Below are positions 16,993 to 27,000 of a DNA stretch of 64,000 bases, in pieces. Numbering within the stretch: the stretch's first letter is position 1; the number at the start of each line of letters is the position of its first letter. Source of the stretch: Aquimarina latercula DSM 2041 (GTDB lineage Bacteria > Bacteroidota > Bacteroidia > Flavobacteriales > Flavobacteriaceae); assembly GCF_000430645.1 (NCBI RefSeq), contig NZ_AUMK01000012.1:157563-221562 (forward strand), in the 5' to 3' direction. The notes below the pieces were generated by a model that searched no databases, had not been told where the DNA came from, and worked only from the letters and a program-made list of their open reading frames with translations. The position numbers and the translations under genes were made by a program.

Positions 16993-17921
16993 ACCGTAGA
17001 ATTTATGTAATCTCTAGAAAAATCTTCGTCATCTTGCATTGCATTTTTTAAATCTTCGATAGAATCGAATTTTTTCTCATCTCTAATACGAATGAGTATT
17101 TCGATCTGTATTTTCTTTTCGTAAAGGTTAAATGAAGCATCAAAAAAATGAGTTTCAATAGTTTGATGTGTCCCATTTACTGTGGGATTATTCCCAATAT
17201 TCATCATCCCGAAATACATCTTGTTATTGATATGGGATTTTACAACATATACTCCTTTTTTTGGAATCAGTTTGTAATCCTCTTCTATATGAAGATTGGC
17301 CGTAGGATATTCTAGCTTGCGTCCTAATTCTTTGCCTTTTATTATTTTACCAGTTAGCATAAAATTGTACCCCAAGTATTTGTTCGCTTTAATAATGTCT
17401 CCTTCGAGTAAAGCCTCTCGGATTTTAGTAGAACTCACAGCAACATCATCAATATCTTGTTTGGAGATTTCTTCTACAGTAAAATCATTCTGAATTCCGA
17501 AAGAAGCAAGATCTGTAATATTAGAATTGCGATTGCGTCCAAAACGGTGATCGTAGCCAATAATTACGTGGCGAACATTTAGTTTGTTTATCAACATTTC
17601 TTCCACATATTCTTTTGCAGAAAGACGAGAAAATTCTTTTGTAAATGGATGAATTACTAAACTATCTAACCCAGTTTTTTCTAAAATTTGTATTCGCTCT
17701 TCAATTGTGTTAATGAGCTTTATGCTTGTATCTTTTTGCAAAACCATCCTGGGGTGCGGGAAAAAGGTAAGAATAACAGATTCTAGATTATCGCGTTTAG
17801 CAGCATCTACTAATCGTTCAATTATCTTTTTGTGACCAATATGAACACCATCAAAAGTTCCAATGGTAACAACCGATGGAGTGTGATTATCATATGTGTT
17901 AGCGTCGGTATAACGTTTCAT
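16989..17921 (-). CDS. ribF: Bifunctional riboflavin kinase / FAD synthetase
   Basis: The 310-residue protein catalyses phosphorylation of riboflavin to FMN and adenylation of FMN to FAD. The N-terminal nucleotidyltransferase domain shows the nucleotide-binding signature TIGTFDGVHIGHKKIIERL and the later VIGYDHRFGRNR and VSSTKIREALLEGDI motifs. The C-terminal riboflavin kinase domain starts near residue 190 with GKIIKGKELGRKLEYPTANL and has GVYVV and NIGNNPT. Length and domain order are normal. It is the first gene of a two-gene unit with the HTTM protein. Confidence 0.96.
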   Translation of the reverse strand: MKRYTDANTYDNHTPSVVTIGTFDGVHIGHKKIIERLVDAAKRDNLESVILTFFPHPRMVLQKDTSIKLINTIEERIQILEKTGLDSLVIHPFTKEFSRLSAKEYVEEMLINKLNVRHVIIGYDHRFGRNRNSNITDLASFGIQNDFTVEEISKQDIDDVAVSSTKIREALLEGDIIKANKYLGYNFMLTGKIIKGKELGRKLEYPTANLHIEEDYKLIPKKGVYVVKSHINNKMYFGMMNIGNNPTVNGTHQTIETHFFDASFNLYEKKIQIEILIRIRDEKKFDSIEDLKNAMQDDEDFSRDYINSTV

Positions 17922-18131
17922 CCGTTAATTTTTATTTATTTTTTTAGTAAAACGGAATTCGTAATTGTACGCGATAATTACTTTCAATTGAGTATATGTA
18001 TTTTGTTTCAAGAAGATTATTTTAATTAAAACCGTGTAGGATTCATCTACATTTATCTAATTCTTATTACAATGTCTTGGTAGTAAGAATTGTTAGCTAT
18101 AAAATTAAGCAAATGTTGTGAGATCTACTAT

Positions 18132-18770
18132 TTATTTTCCGTTAAAGGTATTCATTGTGTTAGCTAATCCTGCGCTAACAAAGGATTTGATAAGCGCAAT
18201 TCCTTTATCTAACCGTTCTGGCATGGCAGCTTCTTCTTCAGAATTCCATTCTCCAAGAACATAATCCACTTGTCTGCCTTTGCTAAATTCTGCTCCAACA
18301 CCAAACCTAAATCTACAATACTTTGATGTATTAAGTTGTGCTTCAATATCTTTTAGTCCATTATGTCCTCCAGCGCTTCCTTTTGCCTTAACTCTGATCG
18401 TACCAAAAGAAAGATTGATGTCATCGGTTATAATTAAAAGGTTCTCAATAGGTACTTTTTCTTTAGTTAGCCAATATCTTACAGCTTTTCCACTAAGATT
18501 CATATATGTATTAGGCTTTAATAGTAAGATGGTGCGTCCTTTGTGCTTATAAGTTGTCACATCGCCAAGCTTCTCGGTTTTAAAATCAAGATTTTCTTCT
18601 TTTGTCAGAGCGTCAAGAATTTTAAAGCCAATATTATGACGAGTGTTATGATACTTAGGTCCAATATTACCAAGACCTACAATAAGAAATTTTTTCATGA
18701 GATCTTCCTGGGTTTCTTCTTTTGTATTTTGAGTTTGATTAGAGAATATTTTTCTAAATAGAGATAACAT
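18132..18770 (-). CDS. pth: Peptidyl-tRNA hydrolase
   Basis: Pth releases tRNA from prematurely terminated peptidyl-tRNAs. The core starts MKKFLIVGLGNIGPKYHNTR with the catalytic His in NTRHNIGF, and contains the substrate-binding motifs PNTYMNLSG, DDINLSFG and GSAGGHNGLKDI. The 212-residue form from 18770 adds 24 charged residues (MLSLFRKIFSNQ) before the core. Similar extensions occur in related flavobacteria, but the internal start at 18698 would also give a normal enzyme. It follows rplY across a terminator. Confidence 0.95.
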   Translation of the reverse strand: MLSLFRKIFSNQTQNTKEETQEDLMKKFLIVGLGNIGPKYHNTRHNIGFKILDALTKEENLDFKTEKLGDVTTYKHKGRTILLLKPNTYMNLSGKAVRYWLTKEKVPIENLLIITDDINLSFGTIRVKAKGSAGGHNGLKDIEAQLNTSKYCRFRFGVGAEFSKGRQVDYVLGEWNSEEEAAMPERLDKGIALIKSFVSAGLANTMNTFNGK

Positions 18771-18795
18771 TGGTGTTTCTTTTTGGTAAAAATAA

Positions 18796-18831
18796 AAAAA
18801 GCACTCTGAAAATAGAATCAGAATGCTTTTT
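18796..18831 (-). terminator. Terminator after rplY
   Basis: AAAAAGCA-C-TCTGA pairs with TCAGA-A-TGCTTTTT around an eight-base loop. On the minus strand it is followed by a T-rich run, as expected for termination of the rplY transcript, 26 bases beyond the rplY stop. Confidence 0.7.
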
Positions 18832-18856
18832 GATTGTTATCTCTGCAAAGAAAAGA

Positions 18857-19477
18857 TTACGCTTCAGCAGCTGGTGCTTCTGCAGCGGGTGCTTCTCCTT
18901 CAGTTTCTTCTTCCTCATCATCAGCAACCGCTGTACGAGAAGTTTTAACCATACAGATTACTGTGTTTTCTGGGTGTAGAATAGAGAAATCTTCGCTAGC
19001 TACATCAGTAACATATAATTTGTTTCCAATTTTAAGCTCAGTGATATCTCCTTCAATTAAATCTGGTAATTTAGATGCTAAACCTTTTACTTTGATACGT
19101 CTTAAGTTGTATCGTAAAACACCACCATTACGAACACCACGAGAGTTTCCAGTTGTTCTGAAAGGAAGTTCTACAGTGATTGGCTTATCATCAAAAATCT
19201 GAATAAAATCGATGTGTAAAATTCTGTCAGTTACAGGGTGAAATTGAATATCCTGTAAGATGGCATTGATTTTTGTACCATTATCCAACGCTATTACCAC
19301 GGTATGAACGTCTGGAGTATACACTAAGTTTTTAAAAGCAATTTCTGGCGCTGCAAAGTGTATAATAGTGTCTCCACCATAAATAACACAAGGTACCTGT
19401 CCAGCATTACGTAAGGCTTTTGTTGCTTTTTTACCTACGCTTTCTCTTTGAGATGCATTGATTGTTAATGACTTCAT
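18857..19477 (-). CDS. rplY: 50S ribosomal protein L25 (general stress protein Ctc type)
   Basis: The 206-residue protein binds 5S rRNA. The N-terminal L25 domain starts [20 protein letters not shown] with VPCVIYGG, and is followed by the TL5/Ctc C-terminal beta domain (about residues 95-185, with [20 protein letters not shown]). The acidic low-complexity tail ([21 protein letters not shown]) is usual in Bacteroidota. It lies 26 bases downstream of prs on the same strand, an order common in flavobacteria. Confidence 0.95.
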   Translation of the reverse strand: MKSLTINASQRESVGKKATKALRNAGQVPCVIYGGDTIIHFAAPEIAFKNLVYTPDVHTVVIALDNGTKINAILQDIQFHPVTDRILHIDFIQIFDDKPITVELPFRTTGNSRGVRNGGVLRYNLRRIKVKGLASKLPDLIEGDITELKIGNKLYVTDVASEDFSILHPENTVICMVKTSRTAVADDEEEETEGEAPAAEAPAAEA

Positions 19478-19503
19478 TTTAAAATATATTAATAATTATT
19501 AAT

Positions 19504-20445
19504 TTACATTATAAATTTAGAGCTAATAGACTCGTTGTTATGAACTCTATTCATAACATCTGCAAATAAATTAGCACAAGTAATTACTCTAATTTTATCA
19601 CTTTTTTGTTTTAGGGGAATAGAGTCAGTTACGATTAATTCCTCTAGTTTTGAGTTTTCTAATCTTTCATAAGCTGTTCCAGAAAGAATAGGGTGTGTAC
19701 ATATTGCTCTAACACTTTTTGCTCCTCTTTCCATCATAAGATCAGCAGCTTTAGTAAGTGTACCTGCAGTGTCCACCATATCATCTACTAATACTACGTT
19801 TTTACCGGTCACATTTCCTATTAATTCCATATGAGAAATCACATTAGCTTTAGCGCGTTGTTTGTAACAAATAACTACATCGCTTTGTAAAGCCTTAGAA
19901 TATGCATATGCTCTCTTAGAACCACCCATGTCAGGAGAAGCGATTGTTAAATCACTTAAATTTAACGATTGTAAATAAGGTAAAAATATAGTTGATGCGA
20001 ATAAATGATCTACTGGTTTTTCAAAAAATCCTTGAATTTGATCAGCGTGCAAGTCCATAGTTATGATTCTTGTTGCACCTGCAGTTTCTAGCATTTTAGC
20101 AATAAGCTTTGCAGCAATAGGAACTCTTGGTTTGTCTTTTCTATCCTGACGTGCCCATCCATAATATGGTAGCACAGCAGTAATATGTCTTGCCGAAGCT
20201 CTTTTAGCAGCATCTAACATTAACAACATTTCCATTAAATGATCAGAGTTTGGATGTGTAGATCCAATAATAAATACCCTAGACCCTCTTACTGATTCTT
20301 CAAAAGAAGGCTGAAACTCACCATCACTGTAGGTAGATGTAATGACTTTACCTAATTTCGCACCATATGCTTTCACAATTTGTTCTGCGAGTTCAGTACT
20401 TTGGTTACAAGCAAAAAATTTTGCTTCTGTAATTAAATTAGGCAT
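19504..20445 (-). CDS. prs: Ribose-phosphate pyrophosphokinase
   Basis: The 313-residue enzyme makes PRPP from ribose 5-phosphate and ATP, feeding purine, pyrimidine, histidine and NAD synthesis. Family motifs are FACNQSTELAEQI at the start, YGWARQDRKDKPRVPI (flexible loop), MDLHADQIQGFF and the PRPP-binding loop VVLVDDMVDTAGTL. Length is normal. The gene is followed by rplY and pth, and diverges from the tRNA-Leu gene. Confidence 0.96.
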   Translation of the reverse strand: MPNLITEAKFFACNQSTELAEQIVKAYGAKLGKVITSTYSDGEFQPSFEESVRGSRVFIIGSTHPNSDHLMEMLLMLDAAKRASARHITAVLPYYGWARQDRKDKPRVPIAAKLIAKMLETAGATRIITMDLHADQIQGFFEKPVDHLFASTIFLPYLQSLNLSDLTIASPDMGGSKRAYAYSKALQSDVVICYKQRAKANVISHMELIGNVTGKNVVLVDDMVDTAGTLTKAADLMMERGAKSVRAICTHPILSGTAYERLENSKLEELIVTDSIPLKQKSDKIRVITCANLFADVMNRVHNNESISSKFIM

Positions 20446-20572
20446 AGGGTAAAATGTTGTTTTGTAATGAGTTAAAACTTATTTTTTAAAAACAAGGTGC
20501 AAATTTAAAAATTTATTTCTACTCTGACTCGTATTTTATTACTTATTTAATGGATGTGATAAAATATTTTTT

Positions 20573-20580
20573 TAATTTTG
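20573..20580 (+). promoter_or_regulatory. Probable -7 element of the tRNA-Leu promoter
   Basis: TAATTTTG fits the Bacteroidota -7 consensus TA-n-n-TTTG and ends 21 bases before the tRNA. No good TTG at -33 is evident, so the call rests on the -7 box alone. Confidence 0.45.
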
Positions 20581-20601
20581 CCGTCCAATTCATTCAAAGT
20601 T

Positions 20602-20683
20602 GCTCAAGTGGCGGAATTGGTAGACGCGCTGGATTCAAAATCCAGTTCTTTCGAGAGTGTGGGTTCGATTCCCACCTTGAGTA
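20602..20683 (+). tRNA. tRNA-Leu (anticodon CAA)
   Basis: The 82-base sequence folds as a class II tRNA. The acceptor arm GCTCAAG pairs with CTTGAGT (G1-U72 wobble), the D arm is in GGCGGAATTGGTAGACGC, the anticodon stem CTGGA/TCCAG encloses TTCAAAA (anticodon CAA), the variable arm is TTCTTTCGAGAG, and the T arm is GTGGGTTCGATTCCCAC. The discriminator is A and CCA is not encoded. Confidence 0.95.
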
Positions 20684-20684
20684 C

Positions 20685-20721
20685 AAAAAAACCTGATAAA
20701 TAGATGTTTATCAGGTTTTTT
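20685..20721 (+). terminator. Terminator after tRNA-Leu
   Basis: AAAAAACCTGATAAA and TTTATCAGGTTTTTT form a long perfect stem around the loop TAGATG, ending in a T run. It begins directly after the tRNA. Confidence 0.85.
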
Positions 20722-20789
20722 AATACTCAATTTTAATATTTTCTATCCTTTTTTGTGCAAGAAAAGAACACCAAAAACATTATTTATAG

Positions 20790-20811
20790 GTTTCAAATTA
20801 TAATTTGAAAC
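20790..20811. promoter_or_regulatory. Perfect 22-bp palindrome upstream of the giant adhesin gene
   Basis: GTTTCAAATTA is followed directly by its exact reverse complement TAATTTGAAAC. It lies about 220 bases upstream of the start at 21029, in a gap (20722-21028) in which I see nothing else. With no loop it is more likely a protein-binding site than an RNA hairpin. A related 14-bp palindrome, TTTCAAATTTGAAA, lies upstream of the uronate operon (54710-54723). Confidence 0.4.
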
Positions 20812-21028
20812 GTCTTCACTAACATTAATACATAGTTTTGATAAAAATGAAATGAATCTTGCTTATGCAATTTAGGTTCATTTTGGAAACTAAATTAAAA
20901 ACAACGGTTTTCAGGGTTGTCTGGGGTAAGAAGAGACCATAGTTTTGTTTGCGTAAATATAAGGTCATCCCTAGTAATGGTTGATTTTAATTTGGTTTAC
21001 AAGGAAAAATTGATTTTAAAAATTTCTT

Positions 21029-24000
21029 ATGATAAAAAAAATACACTTACGTACCATACTGTATTTGCTGAGTTATAGTTTGTTAATAGTTCCTTTATTT
21101 GGTGGATATTCTTTAGAACATACTATAGAAAAATCTGAGTTTACCAGTTTTGTTGGAGAGTTTACTTCGATTTGGGATACAACACAACCAGGAACTTCTT
21201 TAGATAATGAAATAACGATTCCTACTAATCCGGCATATACCTATAATTATACAGTAGATTGGGGAGATGGATCTTCGGACACTGGTATTACAACCGATAT
21301 TACTCATACCTATGCTACATCTGGAATATATACTGTAAAAATAAGTGGTGATTTTCCAGCTATTTATTTTAATAATTCAGGAGATCGAGAAAAGATTATA
21401 GAAATTTTGGAGTGGGGAATTATAGAATGGTTAACCATGGAGAATGCCTTCTATGGATGTAGAAATCTTAATTTTGACGCGATAGATTCTCCAAACTTGT
21501 CCCAAGCAACCTCGTTGAAAAATATGTTTAGGGGGTGTCTTTCGTTTAACGGTATTGTTAATAATTGGGATATAGGTACAATTACAGATATCTCGGGAAT
21601 GTTTTATGACGCAGAAATATTTAATAGGCCTTTAGATAATTGGAATGTAATAAATGTAACTGATATGTCCGAAACTTTTCGGGATGCAGAATTGTTTAAT
21701 GAACCTTTAGATAACTGGAATACAGCAACGGTAACCAACATGCAAGGTATGTTTGATGATGCTGAACGTTTCAATCAAAATATCAATAATTGGGATGTGT
21801 CAAATGTTACCGACATGTCAAGAATGTTTCTTGATGCTAGTGCATATAATAATCCTCTGAATAACTGGAATGTTTCTAATGTTACCAATATGTCTCAGAT
21901 GTTTGATGATGCTAATTCATTTAATCAAAATATTAATAATTGGATAGTGGATAATGTTACGGATATGTCCGGGATGTTCTCATGTATTAATTTTAACCAA
22001 CCTTTAGATAATTGGAATGTTTCAGCTGTAACAGATATGTCATCAATGTTTTCTGTTAATCGTAATTTTAGTCAGCCTATTAATAATTGGGATGTATCTT
22101 CAGTTACCAATATGGATACGATGTTCTTTTTTACAGTTTTTAATTTACCATTGGATCAATGGGATGTAAGCGGGGTTACTTCTATGAATTCAATGTTTAA
22201 TAGAGCGTTATTTAATCTGCCATTAAATGATTGGGATGTGAGTTCTGTAACTTCTATGTCTAGAATGTTTGGTGGAAATACTTCTTTTACTACACCATTT
22301 AATCAGCCCTTAGATCAATGGAATACATCTGCTGTTGTAAATGTTTCAGGTATGTTTGGTTGGTCAGCATTTAACCAAAATATTAATGATTGGGACGTAT
22401 CTAGCGTTACAAATATGTCAACAATGTTTGCAAGTAACACGATTTATGACCAACCTTTAGACAATTGGGCTATATCTACTGTTACGAATACGCAAGCAAT
22501 GTTTAGTGGAGCAACAAGTTTTAATCAGGACATAACAAATTGGGATACTCAAAACATAACTAATATGAATGTAATGTTCAGTGGAGCCCAAATGTTTAAT
22601 CAAAATTTAGCTTCTTGGAATATTACCTCGGTTACGCAAATGGGTAATATGCTGTCTAATTCGGGTTTGTCGCAAGAAAATTATGATAATATCTTGATAG
22701 GATGGGCATCACAAGCAGTGCAATCAAATGTTTCTTTGGGAGCCTTAAATATTCGTTATTGTGATGGTAGAATTGCTAGGCAAGAACTAATAGATAATTT
22801 TAACTGGACTATTACAGGTGATATTGTTAATTGTACCAATGTTTTTTGTACAGAAATAATCTCTCCTTTAGATGGTGCAACAGGAGTGCCAGCTAATTCT
22901 GATATTGTATGGAATGCTGCCCCGCAAGCAACGGGTTATTTAGTAAGTTTACGAAGAGAAAACGGTGGTGCTACACAAGTGATTTATGACAATGAAGATT
23001 TGGGAAATGTTACTCGTATCACGTTTACTAATGAATTTCTGGATGGAGATGTTGTATACATTACCGTCGTTCCTTATAATGCTGAAGGACCTGCAGAAAA
23101 CTGTGATGAAATAAGTTTTTCGGTAGTATCCTCTTGGCAAAATAACCCTAATGCATATAGAATACAGATTGATACCCGAATAGATGGTTTTGCTACAACA
23201 CCTTTAGATCAATTTGAAGTAGAAACAAATAATGATTTTACCTATAATATAAATATCGATTGGGGAGATGGAGAATATGATAATAATGTAACTTCTGATA
23301 TTATCCATACGTATGATGTTCCTGGAATATATAATGTAGCCATTATAGGAGAGTTCCCTAATCCTTATTTTGGAGTTTTTGGAGATGGCGAAAAAGTACT
23401 TTCTATTGATCGATGGGGAACATTCGAATATCTATCTATGGAAAAAGCCTGTAATGATTGCGAAAATATGATTTACAATGCTACGGACATACCTAATTTA
23501 TCACAGGTGACAAGTATGAACGAGATGTTTGATGGGGCTGTTTTATTTGATGCAAATATTAATGATTGGGATGTGAGTAATGTTACAGATATGAGTGGTC
23601 TTTTTAATCGTACCACTGCTTTTAATCAACCTCTGGACAATTGGGTCGTTGATAATGTTACGAATATGTCGAGAATGTTTTCTGCCGCTACTAGTTTTAA
23701 TCAACCTTTGGATGCTTGGAATACATCTAATGTAGAGTTTATGTCAAGTATGTTTAGATCTGCAACTAGTTTTACTCAAAATATTAATGGTTGGGATGTT
23801 TCGTCGGTAACAAATATGGCATCAATGTTTGAGGGTGCTAGACTATATAATTCTCCTATGGACTCATGGGATGTTAGCAACGTAACCAATATGGCAGGAA
23901 TGTTTAAAAGAGCATTGATCTTTAATCAATCTTTAAATGCTTGGGATGTTAGCAATGTAACTAATATGGCAGAGATGTTTAATGGTTTTTTTCTAGATAT

Positions 24001-27000
24001 GGAGTTTAATGCATCTTTAAACGATTGGGATGTAGACAATGTTACCGATATGAGAGAAATGTTTGCGTATTGTCCTCAATTTGATCAACCTCTAAATAAT
24101 TGGAATGTTGGAAATGTTACAGATATGTCAGAAATGTTTCATGAAGCTTCTGTATTTAATCAAGATATAAATTCTTGGAATGTGACCAATGTAATCACTA
24201 TGCAGTCCATGTTTGAGGATGCTTTGGCATTTAATGAACCACTTAATAATTGGGATGTAAATTCTGTGGTAAGTATGGTTTCTACTTTCCAAAATGCCCA
24301 AGCATTCGATCAACCATTAAATGCTTGGAATGTAAGTGCAGTTGCCAACATGACTTCTATGTTTAGAAGAGCTAATGCATTCAATCAACCCATCGATAAT
24401 TGGAATGTGAGTTCTGTAACACTTATGACTTCTATGTTTGAAAGTGCTTCAGCTTTTAATCAGAATTTGAATCCTTGGGATGTTGCTGTGGTAACAAATA
24501 TGGATTCTATGTTTAAGGATGCAATTGTATTTGATCAATCATTAGATAGTTGGGATACAGGAGAGGTTCAGAATATGCAGGAAATGTTTAGTGGCGCTAC
24601 TGCATTTAATCAAAATATTGATTCTTGGAACGTTTCTTTTGTAACGACTATGGAAGAAATGTTTAGAAACGCTACATCTTATAACCAAGCAATGGATTCT
24701 TGGAATGTAGCTTCGGTAACTACGATGGAAGGAATGTTTCAGGGTGCTACTTCTTTTAATGAAGCTATTAGCAGTTGGAATGTAAGAGGAGTAAATACGA
24801 TGGCATATATGTTTGATGGAGCTACTTCTTTCAATCGATTATTAAATAATTGGAGAGTTAGTGGAGTTCAGAATATGGATTATATGTTTAGAAATGCCAG
24901 TAGTTATAATCAAGAAATGAATATGTGGGATATAGGTAGTGTTAGTATGCAATCTATGTTAGAAAATGCTACGGCCTTTGATCAGTTTCTCGGTGATTGG
25001 AATATAAGTAGCGTTAGCAATATGTTAGATATGTTGGATAATACTTCATTAACAAGAGAAAATTATGATAGTACATTAATTGCTTGGTCAGAACAGGCAT
25101 TGACTACAGGAATTAATTTAGGTGCAGAATCATTGCTTTATTGTGATAGTATAGATGAAAGACAATCCATGATCGATACCTATGGATGGATTTTTACAGA
25201 TGATATTCGGGATTGTCCGATTCCAGTATGTACACAGCTAACATCGCCTGAAAACGGCGATGTAGATGTGCCAATAAATACAAACCTTGTTTGGGAACCA
25301 GTTCTGTATGCAACTGAATATGTGCTTACAATTACGCTTCAACCAAGTGGAACCATAATTAATGCAACTGTTACTACAGAATCTTATGAATTTATGGCTA
25401 ATGAACTTGTCGGTTCTACTAGCGTAACAGTTCTTATAGAGCCTAGAAATGACGAAGGTACCGCCACAGGTTGTGTTGCCGAAACATTTTTTCTGTCAAC
25501 AAATCCTGCTACGGTGCCAGATTGCACAATATTGGTAACTCCTTTGGCTGGAACTATTGATGTTACTATAACAACCGATGTTTCTTGGCAAGCAATTGCT
25601 GATGCTGATGGTTATTTTTTAACAGTAGGTACATCTACAGGTGGGAATGATATTTTAAATAATGAAGATGTTGGCAATGTTACCACTTATGATTTGACAA
25701 ATGATTTACCGGAAGATACCGAAATCTTCGTTACTATAACCCCGTATAACGAAGAAGGAAATGCAACTGGATGTGCAGAAGAAAGTTTTACTACAGAGTT
25801 GATTCCTGTTGTGCCTTCTTGTACTACGATTTCGGATCCTTTAAATGGAGCAACTAATGTAGCAATCGATACAGATTTAAGTTGGAATAGTGTTGATGGA
25901 GCCACAGGTTACTTGGTTTCTGTAGGAATCACTCAAGGCGGTATTGAAATAGCGAATAGTATTGACGTAGGAAATGTAACTATATATGATTTTCCAACGG
26001 ATCTTATTGAAAACAGAACTTTTTATGTAACAATTATACCATATAATGATGTTGGTGACGCAGTTGGATGTATGGAAGAAAGTTTTAGAACAGGAGAATC
26101 TACACTAAATGATCCTCCAGCATGTACCACACTTACTATTCCCTTAAATGGAGCTGTAGACATTGCAATAGGTAGTAATTTAACATGGAGCAGCAGTTTT
26201 AATGCGGATGGATATCGATTAACAGTAGGAACAAGTTCTGGAGCCACAGATATTATAAATAATCAAGATGTTGGTAATGTTACTACTTTTGATTTACTAG
26301 CTGATTTGCCAGAAGGGACAGAAATATTTGTTACAATAGTTCCTTATAATAGTTTTGGAGATGCTACAGGATGTTCAGAAGAAAGTTTTACAACAGAAAC
26401 TATAGCGACGATTCCAAGTTGTACAACTTTATCAATTCCTTTGGATGGAGCTACTAACGTTTTGATAGGAACAGATTTAAGTTGGAATTCAATTTCTGAT
26501 GCTACAGGATATCGATTAATAGTTGGAACAAGTTCTGGTGCTACAGATATTATAAATAATCAAGATGTAGGTAATGTAACGACTTTTGATTTGCCAGCAG
26601 ATTTGCCAGAGAATACTGAGATTTTTGTTACCATTATTCCGTATAATGCGGTTGGTGATGCTACTGGATGTTCAGAAGAAAGTTTTACTACAGAAACTAT
26701 AGCAACGATTCCAAGTTGTACTACTTTATCGATTCCTTTAGATGGAGCTGCTAACGTTGGGATAGGAACGGATTTAAGTTGGAATTCAATTTCTGATGCT
26801 ACAGGATATCGATTAATAGTTGGAACAAGTTCTGGCGGAAGTGATATTATAAATAATCAGGATGTTGGTAATGTAACGACTTTTGATTTGCCAGCAGATT
26901 TACCGGAGAATACTGAGATTTTTGTTACCATTATTCCGTATAATGCCGTTGGTGATGCTACGGGATGTTCAGAAGAGAGTTTTACTACCGAAACTGTTGC

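Noticed and set aside
18834..19202. 122-codon plus-strand ORF opposite rplY
   Set aside because: Low-complexity Ala/Ser-rich start is the antisense of the acidic L25 tail; rplY is certain.
21500..25100. Repeated DNA that could suggest a CRISPR array or satellite
   Set aside because: The repeats are 75-base coding units (25 residues) of BspA type, in frame and degenerate, without spacers.
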